Source: Malaya genurostris
Taxonomy: Eukaryota > Arthropoda > Insecta > Diptera > Culicidae
Length of the DNA stretch: 64,000 bases
Assembly (NCBI RefSeq): GCF_030247185.1
Contig: NC_080571.1
Span: 33,902,753-33,966,752 of the forward strand
Direction of reading: 5' to 3'
The translations under genes and the position numbers were made by a program. Below are positions 1 to 10,235 of the stretch, piece by piece. The stretch's first letter is position 1. Each line of letters starts with the position of its first letter. A model generated the notes under the pieces. That model saw nothing but the letters and a program-made list of their open reading frames with translations. It did not search any database and was not told where the DNA came from.

Positions 1-1168
1 CAATATTCCAGGAACATACTGCACAGGTGATTTGATATTTGAGGATACCTTCGACAACTTCGATTTGGACACGTGGCAACATGAGAACACTTTAGCTGGC
101 AGCACTGTAAGATAATGGAGTATAGACTGCATGATGACAACTTATCACAACAGATTTTAACATGTTTTATAGAACTGGGAATTCCAGTGGTTCACCAACA
201 ATCGGTCCAACTCGTACGCAAAGGATGGAAACCTCTACATTCGACCTACTTTGACGGTAGATGAATTCGGCGAAGCATTTCTTCGATCTGGTGTCTTGAA
301 TATCCACGGTGGAGCACCAGCGGATCAGTAAGTGTTGTGCTCAATTGTAAACATGTATATCTGACCCGTTCAAAACTGTCACTCTCGCAGGTGCACCAAA
401 CATAGCTTTCTCGGTTGTGAACGAACCGGTAGCCACTTCCAGATCCTAAATCCGGTGAAAAGTGCCAGCCTTCGAACGGTTAATTCATTTGCGTTCAAGT
501 ATGGAAAAGTTGAGATCAGTGCTAAAATGTCAGCCGGAGATTGGTTGTGGCCAGCCATTTTGTTTCTTCCGAAAACCAACTCATACGGAGTGTGGCCAGC
601 TTCGGGAGAAATTGACCTACTGGAGACGAAAGGTAACCGTGATTTGATTAAGAATGGGATCAACGTAGGCGTGGAGCAGGTGACATCAAAACTTCAGTTT
701 GGTCCGAGTGAAACCTTCAATGCTGGTTCGACGTCAACTTTTACGCGTAATTCTGAATCTGGCAAGGGTTACCACACCGGATTCAATCGTTACCAGATGG
801 AGTGGACACCGGATCACATTACGTTCAGTATCAACGATATCGAGACGGGAACGGTGAAGCTTGGAACCGGTTTCTGGACCCGTGGCAACTTCAACGTCAC
901 TGCACCGGGATTGGACAATCCGTGGCGTTACGGTAGCATGATGGCACCGTTTGATCAGGAATTTTATTTGAAAATTTCTCTGGCAGTCGGAGGAACGGAA
1001 TACTTTTCCGATGACGATATTAACCCAACGAAAAAACCATGGACCAATGAATCTCCCCATCCGATGACGGATTTCTGGAACGGTAAAAACAGTTGGTTGC
1101 CCACGTGGAATCTGGACGAGAATGACGTTGCGATGCAGGTGGACTACATTCGGGTGTGGGCGTTGTAA
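1..1168 (+). CDS. GH16 beta-1,3-glucan-binding/glucanase protein (GNBP-B-like), 5'-partial
   Basis: Secreted GH16-fold protein that binds, and probably cleaves, beta-1,3-glucan. Coding exons are 2-106, 173-327 and 391-1168, joined by introns of 66 and 63 bp with GT/AG ends; the gene start lies left of the window. The spliced product runs from GTYCTGDLIFEDTFDNF through NWEFQWFTNNRSNS to the C-terminus QVDYIRVWAL. The GH16 catalytic signature is intact as GEIDLLE, with its acids encoded at 608-610, 614-616 and 623-625; many insect GNBPs have lost these acids, so catalysis is plausible. WPAILFLPK and MAPFDQEF are other family landmarks. Exon 2 has the same length (155 bp), and intron 1 the same length (66 bp), as in the paralogue at 8728-10042, so the two arose by tandem duplication. 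Family call is firm; the split between enzyme and pattern-recognition receptor is inference. Confidence 0.93.
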
Positions 1169-1245
1169 GATTTTGGCTACAAGTGATCTATTATGTCATT
1201 GTTTACTTATGCACAAGAAGCATTCTTTTAATAATTTATGCTCTA

Positions 1246-1251
1246 AATAAA
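1246..1251 (+). terminator. Polyadenylation signal of the first GH16 gene
   Basis: A canonical AATAAA hexamer lies about 80 bp after the stop codon of the upstream GH16 gene. Confidence 0.7.
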
Positions 1252-1789
1252 CAGTAAAAATATCGTTAATACCCGAACGTGTTGGAATTCCCGTTATAAT
1301 CGACAAACTGATAATTCACGGACTGCAGGTCAAAATCGTGTCGTTCGATGTGAACTTTCCGTGTCATGCTTTCTCACTTTATTTTATGTTCGCACAGTCA
1401 AACCTTGCTGGAGAGAATCAGTACTTTCGAGTAGTATTTTATTACCTTAGCATCGAAGCAACCAAGAGTCACTGTGCCACAGAGTGGCAATCAGGCGGCG
1501 CGATCAGTTTCGAATTTTGTGATTCCCCCTACCATCCGCATGCGTGATAAGCTTTAAACGGTGATTCGTGAGTTCGTGAGAATGCAGCCGATAACTATCT
1601 GTTTCGATCAAGGGTGTCTGTTTTGGACTTTTATGCGATTGTGTCATTCGTAGCCGGTTTGGCTAGCTCGAGTAATTCCGACTGAATGTTTACACAGCGC
1701 AGTAAACATATGCTAAGTATTTTCAACGATCAGTGTTGGAAGATTGACGGAGGTAATTAATCTGTTTGCGCTCTGAGGATTTAATGTCG
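1252..1789. other. Intergenic, no feature recognised
   Basis: I see no gene, repeat boundary or RNA here. The small reading frame at 1338-1547 has no recognisable motif. Confidence 0.5.
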
Positions 1790-2051
1790 TTTTCGTTTTT
1801 AAATTGCACTACACTGGTGTAGCGAAAGCTGCACCTAAACCGTTCGTTTTTACCAATTGCACTACACCAGTGCTACACTTTTTCTGCACCGATACCACTG
1901 GTGTAGCACTCATCAAAAGTTTGGTGTAGCTCTGTGCAATGGAATCGTTTATTGTAGTCAATGGTTACTGTTTATGTTTTCGTCATTTTTGTTCGTTTAT
2001 TCATGCCATGGTGTAGCACTGCACCGGTGTAGTGCAAATTAAAAACGAAAA
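1790..2051. mobile_element. MITE-like inverted-repeat element
   Basis: A 262-bp stretch whose ends are inverted copies of about 30 bp: TTTTCGTTTTTAA(A/T)TTGCACTACAC at 1790-1819 pairs with 2022-2051 with few mismatches. The interior repeats the palindromic word CACTGGTGTAG or variants near 1811, 1866, 1898, 1931 and 2011. There is no coding capacity. I could not fix the target-site duplication, so the superfamily is open. Confidence 0.7.
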
Positions 2052-2392
2052 TGCCATAAGTTAAATATTGAGCAAGTTCTCTTTGCAATATTTCTTTTTC
2101 TCTATCTGGTTGACTTTAATGAGTAATTCTAACGAGTAGCTGGAGGTTTTTTCTAATCTTTTGTGGGTGTGGTAAAATTTAATCTAATCTAATACGGTAA
2201 CCCTCTTTAGTTCGTGAAACCACAGGTTAAACAAATTCTGAAATTTTGCATAATATTTGCAACTTTTTCGAAATCTTCTCAAATGCTCCAAAATCAACTA
2301 ACTTTCTTCAAAATAATTTGTTAACATGAGAAATCTTCTGATGCTATCAATATATTCAATCATCTGTAATAAGCAGCGATTTTGATGAATTA
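2052..2392. other. Intergenic, no feature recognised
   Basis: AT-rich sequence between two transposons. Nothing supported. Confidence 0.5.
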
Positions 2393-3195
2393 CTACCTTG
2401 ATCATAAAGTTCCCGGAATCACCACCGTGTGGCGCTCTCAGTTACCCGATTAGATTTTTAGGTTACCACATCTGTCATTGATATTCTATTAAATTTTCAG
2501 CTTGATACCGGGACATATGTAAAAGTTACGCTGTATTGAGTACATCTGCGTATCGTGCGTGTCCTCGATTTTGTACAATTTCAAAATAGAATTGAATTTG
2601 AAACAACTAGTTTGCATTCAATTTTGCGTTAAAAACGGTTTCAATGATGCGACGACATTGCAAAAGTTAGAAAAGTATCTCGGCAATAATTCTCTAAAAA
2701 AGGTCTTTCATCAGTAGCACGAACGTTTCAGAAGTGGTCGTGAGTCTGTGAATGATGATGAGAGAAGCGGTAGGCGATGCTCACAGTTTTCATTGATTAC
2801 AAGGGTGTTGTGTATCATGAATTTCCATGAAGGCCAGACTTTTAACAGCGTTATGAGACGTTTGCGTGAAGCAATTCGTCGAAGAAGACCAGATTTGTGG
2901 GCAAATTTGACTAAAAACGAAACGAATACCATTCAGCAACCACCGAATTCACCAGATTTGGCTCCCTGCGACTTTTTCCCGTTCGGTCGACTCAAGAAAC
3001 CGCTCCGTGGAACGCGTTCCAGCACCCGAGATTTGATTATGAAAAAAATACAGATGGCTCTGATGGCCATACCGAAAACTGAATACAAAAATGTTTCGAG
3101 GATTGGATCAAGCGCTGGCATAATTGTGTTGTCGATTTTGATGTATAATTTTTTATTTTTAGATTTCTGAATAAATTCATTTTTGATCAAGGTAG
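2393..3195 (+). mobile_element. Internally deleted mariner (DD34D) relic
   Basis: Inverted ends CTACCTTGATCA (2393 on) and TGATCAAGGTAG (ending 3195) are flanked by TA on the left and a mutated TG on the right, about 0.8 kb against the usual 1.3 kb. Conceptual reading from 2598 gives a mariner N-terminus (IQFCVKNGF, TLQKLEKYLGN, then an in-frame stop, then GRESVNDDERSGR). Later pieces read FIDYKGVVYHEF, VMRRLREAIRRRRPDLW and NSPDLAPCDFF (third catalytic Asp), ending MAIPKTEYK. The block with the second Asp is deleted and there are stops and frameshifts, so no transposase can be made. The family call is secure; the subfamily is not. Confidence 0.88.
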
Positions 3196-3314
3196 TGGTT
3201 TAGTACTTCTTGCGGAATACCAATATGATTTTTCTAACATTCTGAACACTTCGAACACATAAATTGCTTTGGAAAAATTTTTAAAATTTGGAACTTTAGC
3301 AATTTTTAAAATTT

Positions 3315-3388
3315 GGATATATAGCAATTTTGCTTCGTTTTTAAACGACTATTAACGTTTAAAAAAGAAGCAAAATTGCTATATATCC
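3315..3388. repeat. Near-perfect 33-bp hairpin
   Basis: Arms 3315-3347 and 3356-3388 are reverse complements with one mismatch, around an 8-base loop (ACTATTAA). No gene is adjacent. It may be a collapsed TIR element or a cruciform-forming palindrome. Confidence 0.85.
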
Positions 3389-3609
3389 GAAACGATTCTA
3401 TTCTTTGAAATTTTGTTAAAACATTTGAAGAAATAACTAGGAGTATTTATTTTTAATAGAATGAATATTTTGATGAACTTTTATCATCAGCCCATTCTTA
3501 GAAATCTTCTGAAATCTTTTTCTTAAAATCTTTAGAAATTCTGATTTTTATTGTGTTTTCGGAAATCTGTATTTTTCTGGAATAATTTAAACATTTTCGA
3601 AAATATTTT

Positions 3610-4760
3610 GAAAGTTCACTCGATTTTCTCAGACCGCTTATCCAAGTTTCACAAGCTGAAGTTCAAATGAAAGGTCTTACAAGCCCATTTGATCTGAATA
3701 CAACTTTCGGTTCCGGAATTACAGGCTGAATTTCATTTTTCGTAGCGTGTTTTTATACATGAGACGGAAAAATCGAGCCAAACACTTTCAAATAGCCGTA
3801 TAATTCTGCAATTAGGCAGAGATGGTTAGATGATGACCAAATATGTTGATTTTTAGTATATCGGATCATCGTTTCTGATTTCGGAAGTACGGTTAAGTAC
3901 TCGTGTGCTCCAAACTGGAAATTATCCTAATTTTTCAGAAACGGCTAGACCGCAAACCTTCGACAACTCAGTTTTAAATAGAAAGTATTGAATTTCTATA
4001 AGTTGATCCAGAGTTTTATTATTTTAGTTTACTAAACTTCCGGTTCCGGAAATACAGGGTAGTGTATAAGAAATTACAACCTGTCATATTGAACGATAAT
4101 GAAAAAAATGGGTTCAAAATTATTCCAATTTATAAGATATGCAAGTTGCTGGCCAAACGATTTCAGATGTACCGGCTCCCAGTACCGGAAATAGTGGTCA
4201 AAAACCTAAAAAATGGAACTCTCTTCATTTTATCAGAGACAGCTGAGACGATTTTCCCAAATTTAGACTAAAATAAAACGGTCTACGTCTTATAAAATAG
4301 ATACCTTTAGACTCTTGTTTGAATTTAGAGAAAAAATCATTTTCTTTGACTCAAAATAGACGAAAAGGACAAAAAATAAATGTCACTCTCAACTCTGATT
4401 TGCAATTTATGAGAAAGAGATCCATACCCAGTCAACGACATAAGCGGAACAATAGTTTCAAAATTGAGTTCTTTTTTATCGTTCACCTTAATTCAGTCTT
4501 TTTCGGTTTTCTGTGAAAAAGGAATACTGTGCAGAGTCGATATTTAACCGAAGCTTTGAGAATTGTTGATGACAGAGAACGATTCACAATGATTTTTACC
4601 CGTTGGTGTTCGTATCTTTGGTAGTTTTGGTTCCCAAAGAGGTTCTGGCTGTATTCACTTCATCGTTTGTTTTAGAAGCGATCATTTACTAATGCTACAG
4701 TAAAAACGCTTCTTAATCCACCTAGTGGTGTGATAATGCCTTCTTTCCAGTCTCATAAAA
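3610..4760. repeat. Diverged dispersed mosquito repeat built of GGTTCCGGA modules
   Basis: Non-coding sequence built from loosely repeated modules. Each has a line like TTCGGTTCCGGAATTACAGG (3706-3725) or CGGTTCCGGAAATACAGGG (4041-4059), preceded by text such as TTCAAATGAAAGGTCTTA. The block ends near 4716-4760 with a CCACCTAGTGGTGTGATAAT module that recurs elsewhere in the window. Related modules occur at 5700-6260, 22016-22240, 36200-36520, 48290-49320 and, inverted, 63590-63690. The small ORFs inside carry no motif. Confidence 0.6.
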
Positions 4761-5015
4761 ACATTTTTTATCTTTTTATTAAATAATTTGTGAATAATTT
4801 GTGACACTAATTTGGGCTCATTTTTGACCCAATTGATTCAGATTGAATCGAGTAGTTCACAAAAGCATTCTTCAGTGTTTATATCACATAGTAGGCATCA
4901 TTTTTCCAACCAAGCGCTTGACATTTGCGTTGCCTATTTGTACGAGAAGAGTGATTCTAATCTAAAAAAACCTTTCTTAGTCTACTTAGTGGAATTTTCA
5001 TAGTGGAGTCATTTG

Positions 5016-5466
5016 ACATGAAATTTCTGAAATCGAAAAAAAAAATTTGATGCCAAAAGTCTTGGAATTGCATGGAACGTCGAGATTTAGTGTCATCTCG
5101 AAAAAAAAAATTTGTTAAAGATCGACTATCTGGGAGTTGGAGAAAAAATCAAAATTTTTCTAAATCACAGAAAGTCGATTCAGAAAAAAAAATTTTTGAG
5201 GTAACACTAAATCTCGACGTTTCATGCAATTTTAAGATTTTTCGATTTCGGAAATTTCATGTACTCTCCCCTATGGTGCTTTTTCAAGATCTAAAATTTT
5301 CAAACTTTAACCGCTGGGCAGCACTCCTTACCCATGTCCGATTTAGCTCAAATTTTGCATGAGGATTTTTTTCGAGGTGCTTAAACTTTTGAACAATAGC
5401 GCTTTACGAAATTAGAGGTTATCTCAAAATATTGACACCCTTATATACATTAGAGCGGTAAAAAAC
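5016..5466. repeat. Inverted repeat fused to a dispersed repeat also present at 63278-63571
   Basis: The arm at 5016-5100 is repeated inverted at 5198-5262 (shared core CACTAAATCTCGACGTT, then AAATTTCATG). Downstream, 5200-5466 matches 63280-63571 in the same orientation almost throughout, including CCGCTGG(G/A)CAGCAC, CCCATGTCCGATT and TATATACATTAGAGCGGTA. The copy at 63278 lacks the inverted left half. No coding potential; an AT-rich non-autonomous element is the likeliest reading. Confidence 0.75.
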
Positions 5467-6731
5467 AATACCTAATACAATTCTAATATCTTTCTATAGA
5501 GAAAGGCAAAAAGAAACGAATATGAGGCTTTTGCATTGAATTCGTCCATTGAAAATGGGTGACAGTTTTAAGCACTGTTCACAAGTGCAGAAAATAAAAA
5601 CGTGTTTAATCCACCTAACAGTGAGATGATACAATTTTTTAAACAATTCGTATATGTTTTTTGCATGAATATTCTTCGGTGTTTAATTCTAATGGCATTA
5701 TTTTAATGACCGTCCTTGTAACGTGGAAACTGCAAATCGGATCGAGTTTGAATCTAAACGTGTGACAATCGATTGAACATTCCATGAGATGTAGAAGTAA
5801 GTTGCTATTTATAGTTTTTCGTCATTATTCACCGTATTTCCAGAGACCATAAGTCTTTCAATTGGAATTATTGTTTACGAAATTCGATTTGGCCTTTTTT
5901 GAAAAAATGATTGAGCTTTGAGAAACAAATCTGCAAACCCGCAAACCTGATTAATTTATGTGAAATGGACATTGTTTAACTAATCAACCGGAATTGGATC
6001 TGACTAAAAAGCAAGACCTTTTATTTGAATCTTAGATTTCATTTGAATCTTCGATCGGTTCAGCCATCTACGAGCAAAATGAGTTACACTATTTTAATTT
6101 CGTTTAACATATCCTGTAGTTCCGGAACCAGAAGTCGGATCCAAACATAATTCAGGAACCTTGTTTGGGAGCGTAGGACATTTCATATGAATCTGAGTTT
6201 GTAGAAAACGGTAGAGCCATCTCCAAGAAATTGAGTAAAATTATTGGTCACACACACATTTGCTTATCTAGACGAACTGATTCGAATGGTATATGGGTGT
6301 TATAGTTTTCCAGCATTTATTGCTGTAAGTAGTTTAAACCAATATAATTATGGAATTGCTTTCAACTTGAAAAAGATGCCATCATCTGGTTTACATTTGT
6401 CATATTCCAACGATTATGATGCCAAAAACGAACCGTGCTTTTGAACGGATTTTGAAAATCTATGGCTTGTTGGATAGCTAGCTGTTTTCAAGGTCAATTG
6501 TGACAAGTATTGTAAAAAAACTGAAAATTTTGACATAAAACATCGTATAACTCAAAAAGTAAACATCAGATCTCAAAACCATTCAATAGCGTTCAGGGTG
6601 CCGGGGAGACCTTTCATTTGCGATTAGTTTGATCAAAATCGGTCCAGTCATCTATGAGATCTCGACCTCTTTGTTGACAACACACATACACACACACACA
6701 CGGAAATTTGCTTGAGCGAATTCTATACCTA
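5467..6731. repeat. Mosaic of diverged dispersed repeat modules
   Basis: Contains a second CCACCTAACAGTGAGATGAT module (about 5613), a TAGTTCCGGAACCAGAAG module (about 6117) and a CA-rich stretch (6683-6702). These are the same pieces found in other blocks of the window. No gene is supported. Confidence 0.5.
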
Positions 6732-8269
6732 TCTTTATATATAAAAATGCAGAGATCATTCTTTGTAATCGCATCACGTAAGAACGGATGGACGGATTGA
6801 GATGATTTTTTTTTGTTTGATCAGTTTTTACTCCCACCGGGTTCGTACATCAAAAAAATTAGGAAAACTTGCCGGAAAAGTGGGAAAAATCTATAAAGTT
6901 GTTTTGTATGGACAATGGAATTTTCCGTTGAAAAAGTTGTCTATGATTGCTAGATCTACGATTGATGTTTGGCGCGCAGCGAGTTGCATAGGTGTTTGGC
7001 CGTCGAGGCAAAGAATACTAGATCGTCGAATAATTTTTTGGAGCACAACGAGATGTTTTGTGTGGAGAATTCTCATGCATACGTGATTAATTGGGTATCA
7101 AAATTTTTGCTTGGTAAATAAAGTAATGACAAAATGCATATGACTGTATGACCGCTGCAGGTAGAAGAAAAAATCTGACATCCAGTTGAAGTATTGTGTG
7201 TAATGAAATCAGATGAATAATATTGATCATTGTGAGAGCGAGTTTAAAAAATCAGAAAATTTTTGAATGAATCAATGAAACGATTGTGTTGTAGAAGCGC
7301 TAAGGTCAAACTAAGAGATCTTCCTTGCATTTTACTTTCGAATGTTTTAGATTACACTAAGCACACATAATAAGTGGCAATTAGATCAATGTTCAAGATG
7401 ATTACCATAATGGATTGAGACTGCCATTTTCTGTTCCATATTCTATGAAGAATGTTGAAATTGGAAAGATAAATATCAAATTAAAATTTAAGCGTCGTCT
7501 CTCCAAGCAACCAAAGTACCTGAAAAGTATCGACTTTATTAGAGCTTTAATGTACGCGTGGTACTTTTTAGCAACTAGAACGAAAAGAAAAATTTCCCAG
7601 GAAACTTTTTCGCTCCTTTAAACCTTTAAACCTGTTCTGTTGCGTCGTATGAACATTCAAGTTTGAGTAATTCCTTAAAAAACGGACTGTTGGGAATGTT
7701 TTGTAGGCTGATCCTTTTTTACGAACTTTTGGATACTTGGGCTAAAAATAAATTGTAAATATACCTTACTCTACCGAATGAACAACTCTAGAAGAGAAAC
7801 TCTGCAACATTGTGTAAAGTTTAGCAATCCAACACTATGGTCAGTGAGCTTTTTTATCGATTACCGGAAGTAAGAGTCACATCTGGAACGGAAAACGTGG
7901 CACCTTATATCCATTCCGTCGAAACCGTTAGAAAAGGATCTCTTTCAGTTCATTGACTCAAAGGATGAGATGACAACCTGTGCATTAGCTCAATTTTAGT
8001 ATAAGTATTTCACATTTTCACGTTATTTCGTTTTTTTGTGATACTCCTTTTTGAGCTAAAGCGTGTGTCCGTCGCATTCCGTTAATTGTAGGTTAGGTAA
8101 TCAGAAAAACAATGAAGACATGCGGGGACGGGTGTAGCGTGATGGGATAGTCGATGCCTTTCACGCAGCCCGCCTGGGTTCGATTCCCAACCCCGCACAT
8201 AGGGTCAGAAAGATTTTCTGGTCCGAAGAGGCGAATGACCTAAGATGTTAAAGCCTCTATAATTGAAAC

Positions 8270-8300
<31 letters not shown>

Positions 8301-8403
8301 AAGACATGCGTGAAACACTTAGTCGTTTGACAATTCTGCTGTCCGAAAACATAAATTCGAACAAAAAAATTTTGGGCGAGACGAAGCTCGACGGGTCAGC
8401 TAG
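6732..8403 (+). mobile_element. Helitron-like non-autonomous element, copy 1
   Basis: The left end is TCTTTATATATAAAAATGCAG. The right end has a short hairpin (CGAG-ACGAAG-CTCG), nine bases, then CTAG followed by T. A 5' TC and a 3' hairpin plus CTRR are the Helitron hallmarks. The interior is shared with 22242-25209: the first 200 bp, the CGTGGTACTTTTTAGCAACT stretch near 7558, and the last 100 bp. No Rep/helicase ORF is visible. The copy carries a SINE at 8125-8296 and lacks an internal segment present in copy 2. The Helitron assignment is inference from the termini. Confidence 0.65.
8125..8296 (+). mobile_element. tRNA-derived SINE with 14-bp target duplication
   Basis: The head is tRNA-like with an A-box-like TAGCGTGATGGG and a perfect B box GGTTCGATTCC. 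The body reads GGGTCAGAAAGATTTTCTGG, and the tail is a run of about 27 A. The target duplication AATGAAGACATGCG is present at 8111-8124 and again at 8297-8310. The corresponding place in the Helitron-like copy 2 (near 25083-25110) has no insert. It resembles the mosquito Feilai/SINE200 type; the family name is not proven. Confidence 0.9.
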
Positions 8404-8622
8404 TTTTTTGTATATATATGAAAAAAGTTAAAAACGATTAATTTTGGCATTTCTATTTCTTATTAAAATCTGCATTATACACTATTTAAATGTGTGAATC
8501 CTCCTAATAGTGATATCAACCAATAAATGCATACAAAATCCAATATAAGTAAAAACCGGCGTTTCACTAGTCTAAACACAATCGGCAACGCTGCTGCAAA
8601 GCCCTAATCATACCTGCAGCGT
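8404..8622. other. Upstream flank of the second GH16 gene
   Basis: Short AT-rich spacer. No repeat boundary or protein-coding segment recognised. Confidence 0.4.
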
Positions 8623-8628
8623 TATAAA
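8623..8628 (+). promoter_or_regulatory. TATA box of the second GH16 gene
   Basis: TATAAA lies 100 bp before the start codon at 8728. This suits a TSS near 8650-8660 and a 5' UTR of about 70 bp. The TSS itself is inferred. Confidence 0.6.
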
Positions 8629-8727
8629 GCATCCTCTTGCTCCGGACCGAAAGTTTAGTACTAAGCTTACCGTTGTTCGATCAGGTCGCGCCAGCCGGTA
8701 ATAATTTGTCCCGATACGGTCAGTAAA

Positions 8728-10042
8728 ATGTTACCCTTGACCGTCGTGTTGTTAATCGCTCCGGCGGCGATCTGGCCGGCGGCGGATGCTCTCGAGCGTG
8801 AATCACTGCTGCCGACACGCGATCGACACAAGTGCGTACGATCACCGACCACCGCCAGTGGCAGTGCAATCCAGCGCGGTAGAAAGTTCTGTAGCGGCGA
8901 ACTGATCTTTGAAGATAACTTTGACTTTTTCGACTTCGAAATATGGGATCACGAGAACACGCTTGCCGGAGGAGGGGTTGGAAACTGGTTTTGTGTGCGG
9001 GGACCGGCTGAAATTTGTTTGATTGTTTCGTTCTACTTCTAGAACTGGGAATTCCAATGGTATACAAACAACCGTTCGAACTCGTTTGTCGAGGATGGAA
9101 TTTTGTACATTCGGCCCACGCTGACGGCAGATGAGTATGGAGACGGATTTTTGACATCTGGCACTGCAAGTTTGTGGGGTAATCGACCTGTTGAACAGTA
9201 AGTATATGAAGACGGAATTCTGAGCAGGTTTGAATACGGAAAAACTAATGTTTTTCAGATGCACGAATGCCGGCTTTTACGGTTGTGAACGACGGGGCAC
9301 GGAAATGAACATAATCAATCCGGTGAAGAGTGCTCGAATTCGGACGCTTTCTTCGTTTAACTTCAAATACGGTCGGGCCGAGGTTCGTGCTAAGTTACCC
9401 TCTGGGGATTGGCTTTGGCCTGCCATCTGGTTGCTACCGAAGAAGAATGTTTACGGAACTTGGCCGGCTTCGGGCGAGATTGATTTAATGGAGTCGCGTG
9501 GCAACGAAAATCTAACGGTGAATAACGTTCAAATTGGCACCCAGCAGGTGGGACAAACTCTGCACTTCGGACCGAATCCGTCGAACAATGGGTACAATAC
9601 GGCAACCGTTACGAAAAATGCAATGCCGGGAGCGGAATTCAGTAAGGATTTTAACAACTTCGGATTCATTTGGAGTCCGGAAAATATAACTGTCACCGTA
9701 AACGGAGAGCAGCTGGCTGTGATTGAAGGTGGGGAAGGTTTCTGGAGGCGAGCCGGATTCGATAAGCGTAACATGGAGAATCCTTGGCGGTTCGGCAGTA
9801 AGATGGCACCGTTCGATCAGGAGTTTCACTTTATTCTGAACCTAGCAGTCGGTGGAGTAAACGGATATTTTCCGGACAGCGCAGAGAATCCGGCTGCCAA
9901 ACCTTGGGAAAATAGTTCCCCGAAGGCGGCTACCGATTTCTGGGATGGGCGCGAAAGTTGGCTACAGACGTGGAATCTGGACAAGAATGAGGGCAAAGGT
10001 GCCGCACTGCAGGTTGACTATGTGAGAGTTTGGGCGCTGTAG
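8728..10042 (+). CDS. GH16 beta-1,3-glucan-binding/glucanase protein (GNBP-B-like), complete
   Basis: Three exons: 8728-8976, 9043-9197 and 9259-10042, with introns of 66 and 61 bp and GT/AG ends, giving 395 residues. The start is the first ATG, followed by a typical signal peptide (LPLTVVLLIAPAAIWPAADA). A linker of about 45 residues with two cysteines leads into the GH16 domain (CSGELIFEDNFDFF). There is no room for the N-terminal CBM39 glucan-recognition domain of longer GNBPs, which fits the shorter mosquito B-type. The catalytic motif GEIDLME is intact: E208, D210 and E213. Other landmarks are WLWPAIWLLPKK, MAPFDQEFHF and the terminus QVDYVRVWAL. It is a tandem paralogue of the gene at the window start, same strand, about 7.5 kb apart. 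The likely role is secreted glucan recognition or digestion; the choice between immunity and gut digestion cannot be made from sequence. Confidence 0.95.
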
Positions 10043-10229
10043 AGTATATATATATTTTTTTCATTTTTTAACGTTACTTGACTCTGTGTGAATGAAAATA
10101 ATCATTGTAGTATAAATGCTAAGGAATATACTTGTAATACGTCAGTAGAAATGTTGGCATTTTCTTAGTTTCTTAGAGCATATTCAGTAGTGTTCTAGTT
10201 CGAGGTGCATAATTTATGTCAGTTACAAA

Positions 10230-10235
10230 ATTAAA
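10230..10235 (+). terminator. Possible variant polyadenylation signal
   Basis: ATTAAA, about 190 bp past the stop of the second GH16 gene. No canonical AATAAA lies nearer. Tentative. Confidence 0.35.

Noticed and set aside
1500..1520. NF-kB-like site upstream or downstream of GH16 genes
   Set aside because: Only short imperfect matches (for example GGGGGAATC); not enough to support a regulatory site.
8118..8199. Functional tRNA gene
   Set aside because: A and B boxes are present, but it is the head of a SINE with tail and target duplication.
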